From contig CALSCQ010000747.1 of assembly GCA_943704525.1 (NCBI GenBank), forward strand, positions 33,220 through 97,219: 64,000 nt of DNA. The letters are read 5' to 3'. The notes under the pieces are model-generated. The model ran no database searches, was not told where the DNA came from, and saw only the letters and a list, made by a program, of their open reading frames with translations. Position numbers and translations under genes: made by a program. This document shows positions 20,565 through 34,489 of the stretch, piece by piece. The DNA comes from Pigoraptor vietnamica (Eukaryota > Opisthokonta > Filasterea). Each line of letters opens with the position of its first letter. Position 1 is the stretch's first letter.

Positions 20565-23139
20565 TTAAGTGGACAGCAATCTCAACGCAAGCTGCTCGTC
20601 TTCCTCCAGAGTGGCTGACTTTGATCGCTTCGTCGCCGGGGCCTGAAGAGAGAAGGCTGGCTTCCGTTTTTTGGAAGGAGGCGGCGACGAAGACGGGTCC
20701 TCCTCCATAGCGTTGTCAGACACGCCTTCGTCGTCTTCGCTCTCATCTCCTCCACCCAAAGTTACAAGTGTCTGGGCGCCGTGTGATTATTAATATCTTT
20801 AAGCAGAGGAATGCCACAATTTTGAGGGCACTCGCAGTCATCTTTACCACTCACCGACTCTCCCATTTGTCTCTTTCGGTCTTCCCGCTCCTTTAGACGG
20901 CGTTCCTTGTGACGTTGTTTGATTCTGTCGCGCTCGGTTTGGCGGTCTTTCTTGTCTTCTTCAAGCATCCTCGCCCTCGCCTCTTGTAAATTAATCCCGC
21001 CTGTTTCTTCAGTTTCGACATCCACCGAAGGTGACCCCACGATAGCCTGCACATAATTACTGTTAGCGTAGGGCTCCGCAACAAGGAGAGTAACACAGAC
21101 GTTCGTGCTTACCGCTCCGTCATCATCAAAAGTAATCTTTGTGTTCATCGCGAGATTCTTCTTTTGAAGCTTCTTCGCGATGTGCGGCCGAGTGACGACG
21201 GAAGGTTTCTTGGAAGACTTGGGCAGGTCGTCCTCCGAGAGGGACAGCTCGTGATCACGCCGGGAGACCACCAGAAGATCGTCATTTACGTCGCTATCGT
21301 CGTCACCGGTGGACTCTTCCTCGTCCGACGCGGCCCGCAGCTTCGCCCAAGCATCGGAGAGCACGTCTCTGTTCTTTCGCGCCCTGATCTTGTCGACCTT
21401 CGAACGACCGAGTGACTTGGTCTGCACGGCAATGTGTTAAACAATGCGGAGATCTGAGGATCTATTATAGACAACCAGACACACCTCCGACTGCGAAGCA
21501 TCTTCCGCCGAGTCGCTTGCACTGCCCGCAGGGCCGTGCCGCTTCTCAGCCTTCTTGACAAACCGAATGCGCGGCATGCCGGGAAGTCCCAGCGAACGCG
21601 CGAACTCTTCGGTCGGCAGAGCGTGGACGTCAAAAATGTCCTTCCGCTTCTGCAGAAAGACCGACCGAACGTACGATACGAAGCACTGCAAGAGATTCGT
21701 ACCCGTAAGCACAATAGCAGAGACTGGGCGGCGGCGATTAACATAAACTCGCGGCCTAACACCAAAGCGCCCAAATAGATTCGAAACGGCTGACGGACCT
21801 TCTGCGCAAGGTACTTGTACTCAGGATCTTGCGTGCAGAACGCCGCCAGTTTGGCCTGGATCGAAACGGCCTTCGCGGGGTTTACCGCGATTTTCCGCAG
21901 CGGGATGCGCTTTGCCTCGAGACCGGCAACGAGCGCCTTCTCTTCCGACGGCAGCAAGAGCAGCAGGGCGTTGCCGTCGCTCTCGTAGCGGGCGGTACGT
22001 CCGACGCGGTGAATGTACGTGTCCTCGTCTTCGGGGCAGTCCGCCTGGACCACCCAGTGAACGGCGGGGAAGTCGAGGCCGCGCGCAGCAATGTCCGTCG
22101 CGAACAGCACGGCGCTCGGCTTGCGCGCAAAGTCGGCGTAGATGGCCATGCGCTTCATCTGCTTCTGCTTGCCGTAAAGCGCCATAAGCGGCACGCCCGG
22201 GCGCAGCCGCCGCAGCGACTCGAAGACAAAGCGGACCTGCTTGCAGCTCGAGAGAAAAACGATCGTCTTTTGGCTCGTGTGCGAGCGGATGAAAGAATAG
22301 AGCACGTCGAGCTTCTCGTGCAGCTCGCAGACCACGTAGCTCTGGGTGAGCCGACTGGGCGTGCTGAAGCGCGCGTTTTCGTGCACGGCAACGTACTCGG
22401 GATTCTGCAGGCTCAAGCGCGCGAGATCTTTCACCGATTTCGTCTGCGTCGCTGAGAACAGCATTGTCTGCCGCTCCGACGGAAGGTTCGCGACGATCGC
22501 CTCGAGTGCGGGCGCAAAGCCGAGGTCGAGGATTCGGTCGGCCTCGTCAAGCACAAGCACCTGCAGCGACCCGCAGTCAAAGCCCACGGTTTCGTCCATA
22601 TGCTGCAGGAGGCGACCGGGGGTGCAGATGAGCACGTTCATCCGGGGAATGCGCTCCTTCTCAGCGTCCACGTCCTTCCCGCCAATCACGAGCCCCGCGG
22701 AGAGATCGTGCTCGCCGCCAACACGCCGGAGGACCTCAAACGTCTGAAACGCGAGTTCGCGCGTGGGAGATATGATGATAGCACCCACACCGTCCGCGGC
22801 GGACCACCGCTTCCGCCAAAGCAACTCGAGCACCGGCACGAGAAACGCAAGCGTCTTGCCAGACCCCGTCTTCGCCGCACCGAGCACGTCGCGGCCGGCA
22901 AGCGCATGAGGGAGTGCGGCCCGTTGTATGTCCGTCATATTGACGAAGCCCGCGCGCTGAAGGCCACGCTGCGTGCGCTGGGACAGGGGCAAGTCGCTGA
23001 AACGACCGCTCGGCAGCTCCGCAGAAGGGTCGAGCGAGGCAATCGACGCGGACACGGCGTCTATTTCGGCGGCCTCGCGGTGACGGAGGCCCCCTTGCTT
23101 CCCACGGGCGTGCGACGCCCCGCCCTTGCGCTTCGACAT
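20565..23139 (-). CDS. DDX10: DEAD-box RNA helicase DDX10/Dbp4
   Basis: Nucleolar ATP-dependent RNA helicase needed for early 18S rRNA processing (U14/U3 release in yeast Dbp4). The first exon (ATG 23139) holds the whole core: Q motif (FVNMTDIQRAALPHAL), AKTGSGKT, SPTRELAFQTF, TPGRLLQHM, DEAD (VLDEADRILDLGF), SAT (MLFSATQTKSV), FATDIAARGLDFP and HRVGRTAR. Small 3' exons code the family's charged C-terminus: FLQKRKDIFDVHALPTEEFA and SLGLPGMPRIRFVKK are typical of DDX10, followed by acidic and basic runs and a last exon ending QLALRLLST. The 3' exons are lower in GC than the first exon, matching the shift seen in CCDC112. Confidence 0.93.
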
Positions 23140-23372
23140 GGCGGCGCAGGGAGAGTGACATGCTCCCCTTCGTTTCATCCGTTTAAAACAAGCGCCAGCA
23201 CGTGCAAGGATCACGTGACATAAATCAATCAGCGCAGCCCCGGATGCGCGTTCGGCAACTTGCAGAGCCACTGGCGACGACCAGCGGCCACAAGGAGATC
23301 GCCCCTTGCGGCGACAGCATCCCCCTCTTTCTCCACATCCTTTGTCTCGCGGACGCGGAGCGGACCTTTAAA
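23140..23372. promoter_or_regulatory. Divergent 5' region DDX10 / RPL37A, with two CACGTG boxes
   Basis: 233 bp. CACGTG at 23199-23204 and the palindrome TCACGTGA at 23211-23218. Both genes serve ribosome production, so co-regulation from one shared promoter is plausible. Confidence 0.55.
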
Positions 23373-24206
23373 ATGGTGGGCTTGTGTTCGCCGCGCGAGG
23401 ATGTCTTTCGGATGGATGGATGGGTTGGCATGGGATGGATGCTGGCTCGTGGCCGTCGGCACCGCTGAGACGTGATGTGGAGAAAATGCGTCTGTACTCT
23501 CTTTGCGACACGTGTGGGCGCTGTTTGCTGTCTGGGTTGTTTTGTGCGACTCCTTTTGGAGCAAGGGATGTGTCTGTTTTGGTACGTCTAATGCGCAGTG
23601 CATTGCATGACAGGCCAAGCGCACGAAGAAGGTCGGAGTCGTCGGAAAGTACGGCACGCGCTACGGTGCGTCGCTCAGGAAGATGGTCAAGAAGATGGAG
23701 ATCACGCAGCACGCCAAGTACACGTGCATGTTCTGCGGCAAGGTGCGTGCAAGCTTGGCTGGGCCATTCGCGAGTGCTTGGCGTGTGCTTGGCCTGTGTT
23801 CTTATCGCTGTTGTGTCACGGGAGTCCGCGTTGCGCTTTGCGTTGCGCCGGGCATGTTTTGTCTGGTCAACTGTGGCTGTCGCATGTAAGCCGTTGTTTG
23901 TGGAAATGGAGTGCTTATGTTGGTGTGGATGCAGGACTCTGTTCGGCGCACGGCGGTCGGCATCTGGAACTGCCGCGGCTGCCACAAGACGGTTGCTGGC
24001 GGCGCCTGGACGGTCAGGTGCGTCGGATGGGCTGTGCCTGTGCGTGTGGGCATAGAGGACGTGCAGTGGTCGAAGAAGATTTGTTGCTATCGCTTTAGTA
24101 CATGTTTTCGTGCCTGTCTCACGAGTGAGGCTCTATGTGCAGCACCACGGCCGCCGTGACTGTCCGGAGCTCCATCCGCCGTCTCCGCGAGATGAAGGAG
24201 CAGTAG
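23373..24206 (+). CDS. RPL37A: 60S ribosomal protein eL43 (RPL37A)
   Basis: Zinc-ribbon protein of the large subunit, 92 residues, the same length as human. Coding exon 1 is only the ATG (23373-23375). Then come exons 23614-23742, 23935-24017 and 24143-24206. Motifs: [40 protein letters not shown], zinc ligands CMFC and CRGC, and [19 protein letters not shown]. The 238-nt first intron immediately after the start codon is typical of highly expressed ribosomal protein genes and may carry enhancer activity (inference). No residue seems missing. Confidence 0.96.
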
Positions 24207-24649
24207 ACGACCGCGTTGTCTGGCTGCGATAAAGCAGCTGTTGCCTTGCGAGGGCATTGTCGAATTGTGTGCCATGGGGAGGGTGGGGAGGGGGGGAGGG
24301 GGGGAGGGAGCCTTGTGTTCTGCTTCCGGGCACTTGGGTGCCTTGGGTTTTCACTGCGGCAATGATATGACAAGTGGGAAGTGCGCGTGAAATGGGATTG
24401 GCGTGGCAAGCTGCTCAACGGGTATGCTAGGCAAGCCGTGTAACGTTCGGTCAGCGCCATGGATGGCAGCGGCAAGGAACGCACAGGGCACACCAGGAAC
24501 GCTTGGCTAGACACAGCGAAAGTGATGTTCAGGTCGGGGGGTCGTCACAGCAAGGTTTAGTATTTGCATCAGACTGGGCACGTGAGTGGATCCACCACCG
24601 AAACGGCAATCGGCCAATGCAGTGTCCACGCAAAACACATTGACGTTGC
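24207..24649. other. Gene-free stretch with a G-rich run and CACGTG
   Basis: 443 bp between RPL37A and ARP8 on the same strand. At 24275-24310 it carries a run of six or more G-tracts (GGGGAGGGTGGGGAGGGGGG...) that could form a G-quadruplex near the end of RPL37A. CACGTG at 24579-24584 lies about 65 bp before the ARP8 ATG. Confidence 0.55.
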
Positions 24650-27269
24650 ATGCAGCATGTCCCAATCAGGGCACAGACCATGAGCACACCAGCCATTGAG
24701 GAAGGCGACACGCCTGTTGACATTGAAGTCGCTGCGGACGCGCGCGATACCTCGGCGTTCGCGGGGCGCGAGGGCGAGGGGGCCAGTCGAGGGGGCGTGC
24801 TGGCGGTGGTCGTGCATCCAGGCGCGCTCCATCTTCGCGTCGGCCTGGCAGGCGATGCACTCCCAAAAACAGTGCCACACGTCATTGCGTGGCGTACGCG
24901 AGCGGCAGCCGCAGCCGCAGCGACGAATGCCGCGGAAGTGGAGGTGGGTGGGACGACTGTGTAACAACATGTCTGGCCCGTCTGAGAGTGATGCGTGGCA
25001 CACAGGTGTCGGAGGCCGATCTTGACCTGTTGGCCACTGCGCGGGACCGAGACCCGAAGCGTCGCCGCGTTGATGGCAAGAAGAAGGCCGCATTTCTCTC
25101 ACAGGTGCGTAGAAGTAAGTTTTGGCCGTGTGTTGTGTATTTGACTCAACCCGCGTTCTCAGATCGCGTCGTTCAATGATGGCGCGCGGCCAGAGCGTGT
25201 TCCCGCGCACAACGACCCCATGAGTGTGGAGGCCACGGACGTGTCGGGCCAGCCGTCATTCCGCGTGGGCGAGGAGGCGCTCTGCATTCACGAGAATGAG
25301 CCGTATGAACTATTCTGGCCCTTCAGCTGCGGCGCGCTCAACACAGCCCGCGGTCGGTCGCACGCTGCTCTAAGGGGCGACCTTGCGGCCATCTGGGGCA
25401 CTGTCATATGCGACAAGCTTGGGATTTCCTCGAAGAACTTTGAAGTGGGGCTCTGCGTGGCATTGCGGCATCTGGCGCAGTTCCGGCTCAATCTCATAAC
25501 GCACTTGCAGCGCTACACCGCAGTGCTCGTGGTGCCGGACATTGCCGACCGCACAACGCTGCGCACGATGGTCGACGTGTTGCTCACCGACCTCGGTTTC
25601 GGGGGCATTGCTGTGTCTCAGGTGCGAAGGCGCGTTGCTCTCTCACCTTTGCGGCAATGCCTCACTGTGGCCGCTTTAGGAGTCCGTGTGCGCCACCTTC
25701 GGCGCCGGCATGTCGACGGCCTGCGTGGTTGACGTCGGCCACGAGAAGACAAGCGTCGCCTGCGTTGACGACGGGGTTTCTCTGCCGCAGTCGAGGTGTG
25801 TGGCCTTGGTCGCGTCGCACGTGCCGCACCGGTCCTCGCTCACAGGGTCCGCATTGCAGGATCACGCTGTGCCACGGCGGGAAGTCGGTCGAGCGCCTCA
25901 TGTGCCTACTGCTCCAGCGCGCGCACTTTCCGTTCCGGGAGTGCAATCCATTGGCGAAGCCGCGTGACGCACATGTGATTCGGGAACTAAAGGAGACGCT
26001 GTGCGGCTTTGAGCAGGTGCGACGCGCATCTGCCGCGATGTATGCGCGCCCGCCACGCGCCTTTTTTGCTCACTACGACGCTGCAGGAGGATGCGGGTCA
26101 GGCGCTGCGAGTCACCGAGGTGCGGATCCGCCGCCCAGGCTGCGACACGGTCGTTTACAGAACAAGAATCCCCGTGGAGGCAACGCGCGCGCCAATGGTG
26201 CGTGTGGCTTTTCAGTTGCGAATATTGTTTATATTGCGTAGCGCTCCCTCTAAAACGCAGCCCTCTCAGCTTTTGTTCGAGCCTGCGCTGATGTCGTACG
26301 CCGAAGACACGGTGCCTGGCCCCTCCGTGCGCACGGCCGCCCCTCCGTGCGACGACCCTGCAGACGTTTTTGAAGATCTTTTTACTTCCGAGGTGTGTTG
26401 GGCTGTTGTGTCACTCGCTGCACCTTTTGCTGACTGCCCTTTTCATGCAGGACCTGGCACCAAGCCGAGGCAGCAATGTACGATACAATCTTGGCGTGGG
26501 AACCGGTGGCACGTGGCAGTGCCAGTGGACGGAGTGCAGTGCACTGATCGAGGGCTTTGACGCCGTCATCGACCATCTTCTGGAGAGCCACATCGACGCG
26601 TCGCTGGCAGAATATGAGTGCCGGTGGCGCGGCTGTACGCGCGCCGGGAAGGCCTTGACCACCAAGGCCGCGCTTGTGACCCACCTCAAGAAGCACGTTG
26701 CAGACTTGATTCCAGTGAAAGGTAAGTTGTTAAATGGTCTGCTGAGAGGGTACCACCTTATTTGCGTCTCTCCCCCCAGGTGATCGAGCAGAGCCTGCGG
26801 GCAGTTCGCAAGATGCAGCGCACAAAGCAAACGAGGGGGACATGCCGTTTGGTTTGGACGAGTGCATCGTTCGAAGCATTGGTGCGGTGACTTCGGACGA
26901 CCTGCAGCGGCGCCTGTACCGCTCGATATTGCTTGTTGGAGGCGGTCACCAATTTGACGGCTTCGTGCCTTTCTTGGAGTCACGGTGAGAGATGCGCCAG
27001 CGTTTAGAGCGCGACGTGTGTAATCACGTCGTAATTCTGTCACAAATGGGACTGAAGCGTTCTCCTACAGGCTGGGAGGCTTTCGGCGGCAACTGGATCA
27101 TGTGCGCGTCATGTCTGCGACGAAGAACCTCGACCCCCAAATCGTTGTATGGAAGGGAGCGGCTGTGCTGGCGCGGCTTCCGAGCGCACCCGAGATAACG
27201 GTGGACCGCGTCGAGTGGCACGCACGGGGCATGCGGGCGCTGCGCGAGCGTTGCGCCTTTGCAGTGTGA
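24650..27269 (+). CDS. ACTR8: Actin-related protein 8 (INO80 complex) with inserted tandem C2H2 zinc fingers
   Basis: Nuclear actin-related protein of the INO80 remodeller. Family motifs in order: VVVHPGALHLRVG, LPKTVPHVIA, EPYELFWPFSCGALN, LVVPDIADRTTLRTMVDVLL, SVCATFGAGMSTACVVDVGH, EKTSVACVDDGVSLP, HFPFRECNPLA, ILLVGGGHQFDGF, ATKNLDPQIVVWKGAAVLA, and the end MRALRERCAFAV. Between the acidic insert and the GLDECIVRSIG block, one exon (about 26451-26721) codes two C2H2-type fingers: CQWTEC...HLLESH and CRWRGC...HLKKH. Flanking exons join in frame (phase 0 upstream, phase 1 at GTAAGT downstream). Start at ATG 24650 or the in-frame ATG 24680. Canonical ARP8 has no such fingers to my knowledge. 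Confidence 0.92.
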
Positions 27270-29809
<2,540 letters not shown>

Positions 29810-29998
29810 GGGCCCTGCTGCGTGCGTCGCGTTGCGCCGCCTTCTGCCGCGTTTATTTTTCGTCTTTCGTGCGATCTGTTTTTTGGGCGTCTGCCCGCGT
29901 CTGCGTTGCGAGCGTCGTCGCGTGCGGCGCGTCAATGAACACGAGCCAGTCGGCTCTGATCGAACTGTCGAGTGGCGTTGTGCTTGTGACAGTCGCAG

Positions 29999-31029
29999 CT
30001 AGCGCCTTCCCGCCAGCGCGGCCAGTAGCTCGGGCATGGTCCACCGCTCGCGTGGCAGGGCGTCTGCGAGAGAGAACCGGCCCTGGCGCGTCCTTTCCAG
30101 GTCGGTGACATGCGCAACAGAGCCAACTCGTTCGCCCAAATCACGCACGATGCTGCGGACGTAGGTGCCGGCCCCGCACGTGATTGCTGCAACGGGCTTT
30201 GCGTCAAGAGCGCCTCTCGCCGTCGTACAATTCCACGCACTCACCCAGGCGAAAGATGGGAGGCTCAAAATACGTGCACACGGCACTGTGTATGACGACT
30301 GTGCGCGCGGCGCTCTCGATGTCCACCGCATCGCCACGCCGCGCCGCATCCGACAGGCGAACTCCGCCGCGCTTAATCGCCGAAAACCTGCGCGCACCGA
30401 CATTAGACGACGGCACAAGGGCAAGACGAGTGCGGACACTCACACGGGGGGTGCCTGTCGAATGGGGCCCTTGAAGCGCGCAAGCTCCCCCAGGAGCAGC
30501 TCCTTTGTCACGTGGCCTGCAATCTGGGCGTGAGCTGCCAGCAACAGTGGCAGACACAACCATGGCACACATCGCGCACTCACCAAACGGACGCTCCGCG
30601 ACTCGCTCCCCGCTTACGTCGTCGGTGGTTGTTGCGACTCCAAGGCAACCCTCGACAGCGTACTCTTTGTCGCAAGCCAGAAACATGCCCAGGTCGCGAC
30701 AGCCCTCGCCGACGCCAATCACTGCGACAGGGCACTGCTGAGAACGACAGAACAGTGCGGGCAAGACTTTAAACTGAAATCTACAACCCACCGAGTACTC
30801 CTCGAGCCTCACGATCGAGGGTACCGCCATGGCCCACCTTCAATCGCTTTCCTGCGCGATGGATGAGCGTCACCGCTTCACCTCACGGCAACTGCTTTGC
30901 AGAACAACACACACACGCGTGCGCACCTTCTCTGAAGGCCGCTTTCACAGCGTTCACGACGGCGGCAGACCCCTCGCCCCGCGGTTTGTACACCGCCAGG
31001 AGCCCCGCGGGTACAGCGCGCGCCGCCAT
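29999..31029 (-). CDS. TRUB1: TruB-family tRNA pseudouridine-55 synthase (Pus4/TRUB1)
   Basis: Makes pseudouridine 55 in tRNA T-loops. Start ATG 31029: [20 protein letters not shown]. The catalytic motif is [16 protein letters not shown] with the Asp intact. Then [59 protein letters not shown] across an intron, and [20 protein letters not shown]. The last exon ends LLAALAGRR at 29999. At least five introns; the acceptor at CTGTCGCAG|TG is chosen because it alone restores the VIGVGEG frame. Eukaryotic members act in nucleus and mitochondria; no clear targeting peptide is visible. Tail-to-tail with the MARK gene, 189 bp apart. Confidence 0.9.
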
Positions 31030-31260
31030 GGACGAGTGCCGAGTTGATGGACTGAAGAGGCAGCCCGTAAAAATGGTGCGGTGAAAAATCAATGTGGCGA
31101 GTAACATGACGTCACGTGTCAATTGGCGCGCTTTGCCCGTGTTGACGAACATGAGACCGCACAGCAGACAAGCGCACGAAGACCACAGTCCCCATCCTCA
31201 CGCCGACTGCTTTCATAGGGCGGTGCTGTGCTGCATCCTGTACGGCCACTGCTCGAGAAA
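31030..31260. promoter_or_regulatory. Divergent 5' region TruB / Ku80, with fused TGACGTCA-CACGTG
   Basis: 231 bp. TGACGTCA at 31107-31114 runs into CACGTG at 31113-31118, so both palindromes share bases (TGACGTCACGTG). Confidence 0.6.
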
Positions 31261-34200
31261 ATGGCGGGCAAGGTAATGCGTGTTACTGGCATGTTTGTCG
31301 CACGCAATGTGTGTGTTGTTGTGCTGAAGTGCGCGCGACGCGCCCTCCCAGATCGCCGAAGCCATTGTCCTTGTGGTGGATGTTGGCCCCGCCATGGCTC
31401 GCGCGCGCCAAGGGGGCTCGTCGCGACTGGAAGACACCATCCGCATCGCCTCGCAGCTGGTCTCGAAGAAGGTGCGTGGTGGGATGGCACGCCGGCTCAC
31501 ACATGGGCTCACACATGGGCTCACGCTGGTCCCACAGATGTTTCAGTCTCCCAAGGACGAGATCGGCCTTGTTCTCTTTGGGACGAAGGGCAAGTGATGC
31601 TGTGTGCGCGACGTGTCCCCACCCTGCCTCCCTCGGTCTCTCCAGCTGACCAACCCTGCGCTGCAGGCACACACAACGAGCTCTTCCAGGAGGGCCCCTT
31701 TTACAGCAACGTCACAGTCATGCATGGCGTGGCGCGCGCGAGCACGACGCTGTTGCGCTCCATCACCGAAATCGCCCCGGGTCCTCGCGCCACGGACTGT
31801 ATCCGCCCTGCTGGGTTGCACTTGTCCGCGTTACTCGTCAAATTCTGGCTTCCTTCACTCCCGCTGCTGCAGTTGTGGACGCCCTCGTGGTTGCCGTCGA
31901 CCTTCTTGTGCGAGCCACGGCCGACAGGAAGGTTGAGACGCGGCGCATCGTGCTGTTCACCGACGGTGCGTCGCCGTTCAACGCGGACAACATTGAAATT
32001 GTCGCCGACACCATCAAGAGAGAGGAGCTGCTTCTCCAAGTCGCGTGGGTGTTCCGTGCGGTGCTCGTGGTGTCTCTTTCGTGGCTCTAACGCGAATGCC
32101 CCTCCTTTCCATTCCGAACGGCTTGCAGCGGCGTCGATGCCGACGGCGGACATGCGGTGAGCACGCTGTGTTGCCGTTGTAGTCATTGTGCAGCCAGCTG
32201 ATTCGCCGCTGTTGGGGAACGCAGGCCAAAAATTCGGCTGCGGACGTTCTGCGCAACATCGTTGCCAACGTTGGCGGCGAGTGCTTCAGCTTTGAGGCGG
32301 CGATGCAGAACGTGAGCGACTTCAAGACAAAGACGTTCAAGCAGACGACCACTTTCCGCGGCAACCTCGAAATCGGGACGACCGTGAAGATCCCCGTGCG
32401 TTTCACGTACCTGTACACCCTGCCTGCTGTCCTGCGGCTGATCGTCTTGTGTCTCCAAACAGGTGTATTCCTACACATACGTGTCGATGCTCAACGCGCC
32501 GACCCTCAAGAAGATATCGCCGGTGGCGCCGCAGTCCCACGCTGAAGACGCCATGCAGGTGAAGGGCGTGTCGACGTACTTTGCGGCAGACGACACGGAA
32601 CTGCGGCGGGAGGATCTCGCGAAGGGATTCCGGTACGGCAACTCGCTTGTTCCGTTCCTTGATGCGGACGCGCCCAAGCTGAAGATGACGACCGAACGGC
32701 GCCTCGCCGTCATCGGATTTACCCAGTTGGAGTCGGTGGGTGGCGCACACGCATTAGTGGTTGCACGTGCTCTCGGTGGCTGCACCCGCACTCTGGCACT
32801 GCTATGGGACTGAAGCTGTGGTGCTGCGCTCCTACTGGATCCGTTCCTCACGTGCCGGCCCGCCCGTGCACTTCAGATCCCACGCCACCATTATGTGGAC
32901 GGTGTGCTTGCGATGGTCGCCGACCCCACGGATGAGAACGCCAGCAAGGCCTTTGGGGCGCTTTTCCGCGCCATGTACGAGACTGGCACCGCCGCCATCG
33001 TGCGCTACGTCTTCCGCGCTAACGCCGAGCCGCGGCTGGGCTTTCTCTCGGCCGGACTTGTCTCTGGGCACGAGTGCATGCTGTACAGCCGGCTGCCCTT
33101 TGCGGAGGACGTGCGGCAGTACGAGTTTGCCTCACTCGACCGAAAGGGCGCCGACCTGTCTGCCGAACAGCTTGCCGCCGCCGAGGCTCTTGTGCGCGGC
33201 CTGGACCTCGTCATTCCGTCGGCCAGCGGGTGAGATTTGTGCGTCATTACTTGTGTTTTGCGTTGGCTATGGTGCTCACAGACATCTCGTGCAGTGGCAA
33301 GCCGACAGAGCTTCTCAAGCCGAAGAAGACGTTCAATCCCGCAATTCAGCGCTTCTACCAGTGCGTGCAGCACCGCGCGCTGCACCCGAGCGACCCCATC
33401 CCTCCCCTCGAGGAGGCCATTCGCTCTTACATTGAGCCGAACGAAGCGCTGTTTGGCGCCGTCAAGGGCTCGCTTGAGCGCATGTCGGCGCTCTTTCCAT
33501 TGAAGCGCGTCGGTAAGTAGCCGTGCCGCAGTAGTTTTTCGTAGATGTGTCGCTGACGACCGCGTCGCAGAGCGGCGCCAGGAGAAGGGCGCGGCGGCCA
33601 AGGTCTGGGCAGCCACGGAGGCCGCCGATCTTGCCTCGGCATCCGACGAGCGCCCCGCCAAGCGTGCGCGCACAGATGCCGGCGACGGGATGGAGGTGCG
33701 TTGTTTTCTGAAGCTATGGTGTGCCTATGCGTGTGGGTGATGAGCTCACTGCATCGCACGGCGCCCCAGATTCTCTCCGGGGGGCCTGCGGTGGCCGTGG
33801 GCTCTGTGAACCCCGTGGAGGACTTCCAGGCCATGCTCGCCCGCCGCGATGCCGATATGACGGCGCCTGGTAGGCCTTGTTTCGACTCCCCTTGTGGGTT
33901 GCTTCATGGGGCTGACGCACATCTTCTCCTGCAGCCGTCGCACAGATGCAGACGCGCATTCGCGAGTTCATCACGACGTCCATCGACGGCGACAACTATT
34001 CCAAGGCTCTCCGGTGCCTACGCGCCCTGCGACCCGCGTGTGTGAAGGTACGTGCTCGATCGACTTTATCCCGGACATGGTCACGGCGGCTGACACGGGC
34101 ACGGCGCAGGCCGAGGAGTCCCCCGCGTTCAACTCGTTTCTCCGCGACCTCAAGGACCTGACGCGCGGACGATATTCGGATCTCTGGGACGCCGTGGTGG

Positions 34201-34487
34201 CCGAGGGCATCACGCTCATATCGGCCGACGAAGCCCCCGACAGCACCGTGACGCCCGAGGAAGCAGCCAAGGCACGTGGTCCGCGTGTGCGCGGGATTGT
34301 CTCATGCGACCATCCCCCACCCAAACTCATCCCTTGCGTCCGCAGTTCCTCGCAAAGGACGCGCAGCCCGAGGCGCCTCCGCCTGCGCCCGCCGAGGAAG
34401 AGGAGGACTGGGTGGGTCGTGCTGTCGGTGTCGTTTTCTGTAGCTGCCGTCTCACGCTTGGCATTGCAGGAGGCCATGATGAAGTGA
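31261..34487 (+). CDS. XRCC5: Ku80 (XRCC5), DNA end-binding subunit of non-homologous end joining
   Basis: ATG 31261; exon 1 codes only MAGK. vWA domain: IAEAIVLVVDVGPAMARAR, DEIGLVLFGTKG, VETRRIVLFTDGASPF. Ku core: FKQTTTFRGNLEIG, YSYTYVSMLNAPTLKKISP, VKGVSTYFAADDTELRREDL, KGFRYGNSLVPF, GTAAIVRYVFRANAEPRLGF, FAEDVRQYEFASLDRKG, FNPAIQRFYQCVQHRALHP. C-terminal: AVGSVNPVEDFQAML, FNSFLRDLKDLTRGRYSDLW and EGITLISADEAPDSTVTPEE, which is the Ku80 PK-binding helical domain. The tail EEEEDWEAMMK resembles the acidic/hydrophobic DNA-PKcs-binding tip. One intron (31590-31666) uses a GC donor. The stop is 2 bp from the TAF1B stop on the other strand. Confidence 0.94.
31495..31530 (+). repeat. Three 12-bp tandem units in a Ku80 intron
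   Basis: GGCTCACACATG occurs twice followed by GGCTCACGCTGG, directly before the acceptor that opens the MFQSPKDE exon. Confidence 0.75.
31590..31666 (+). other. GC-AG intron in Ku80
   Basis: Exon ends TTTGGGACGAAGG, then GCAAGT, the classic strong GC donor; acceptor CTGCAG at 31666. Only this junction joins FGTKG to THNELFQEG in frame; the nearby GTGATG gives the wrong frame. Confidence 0.75.
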
Positions 34488-34489
34488 GC

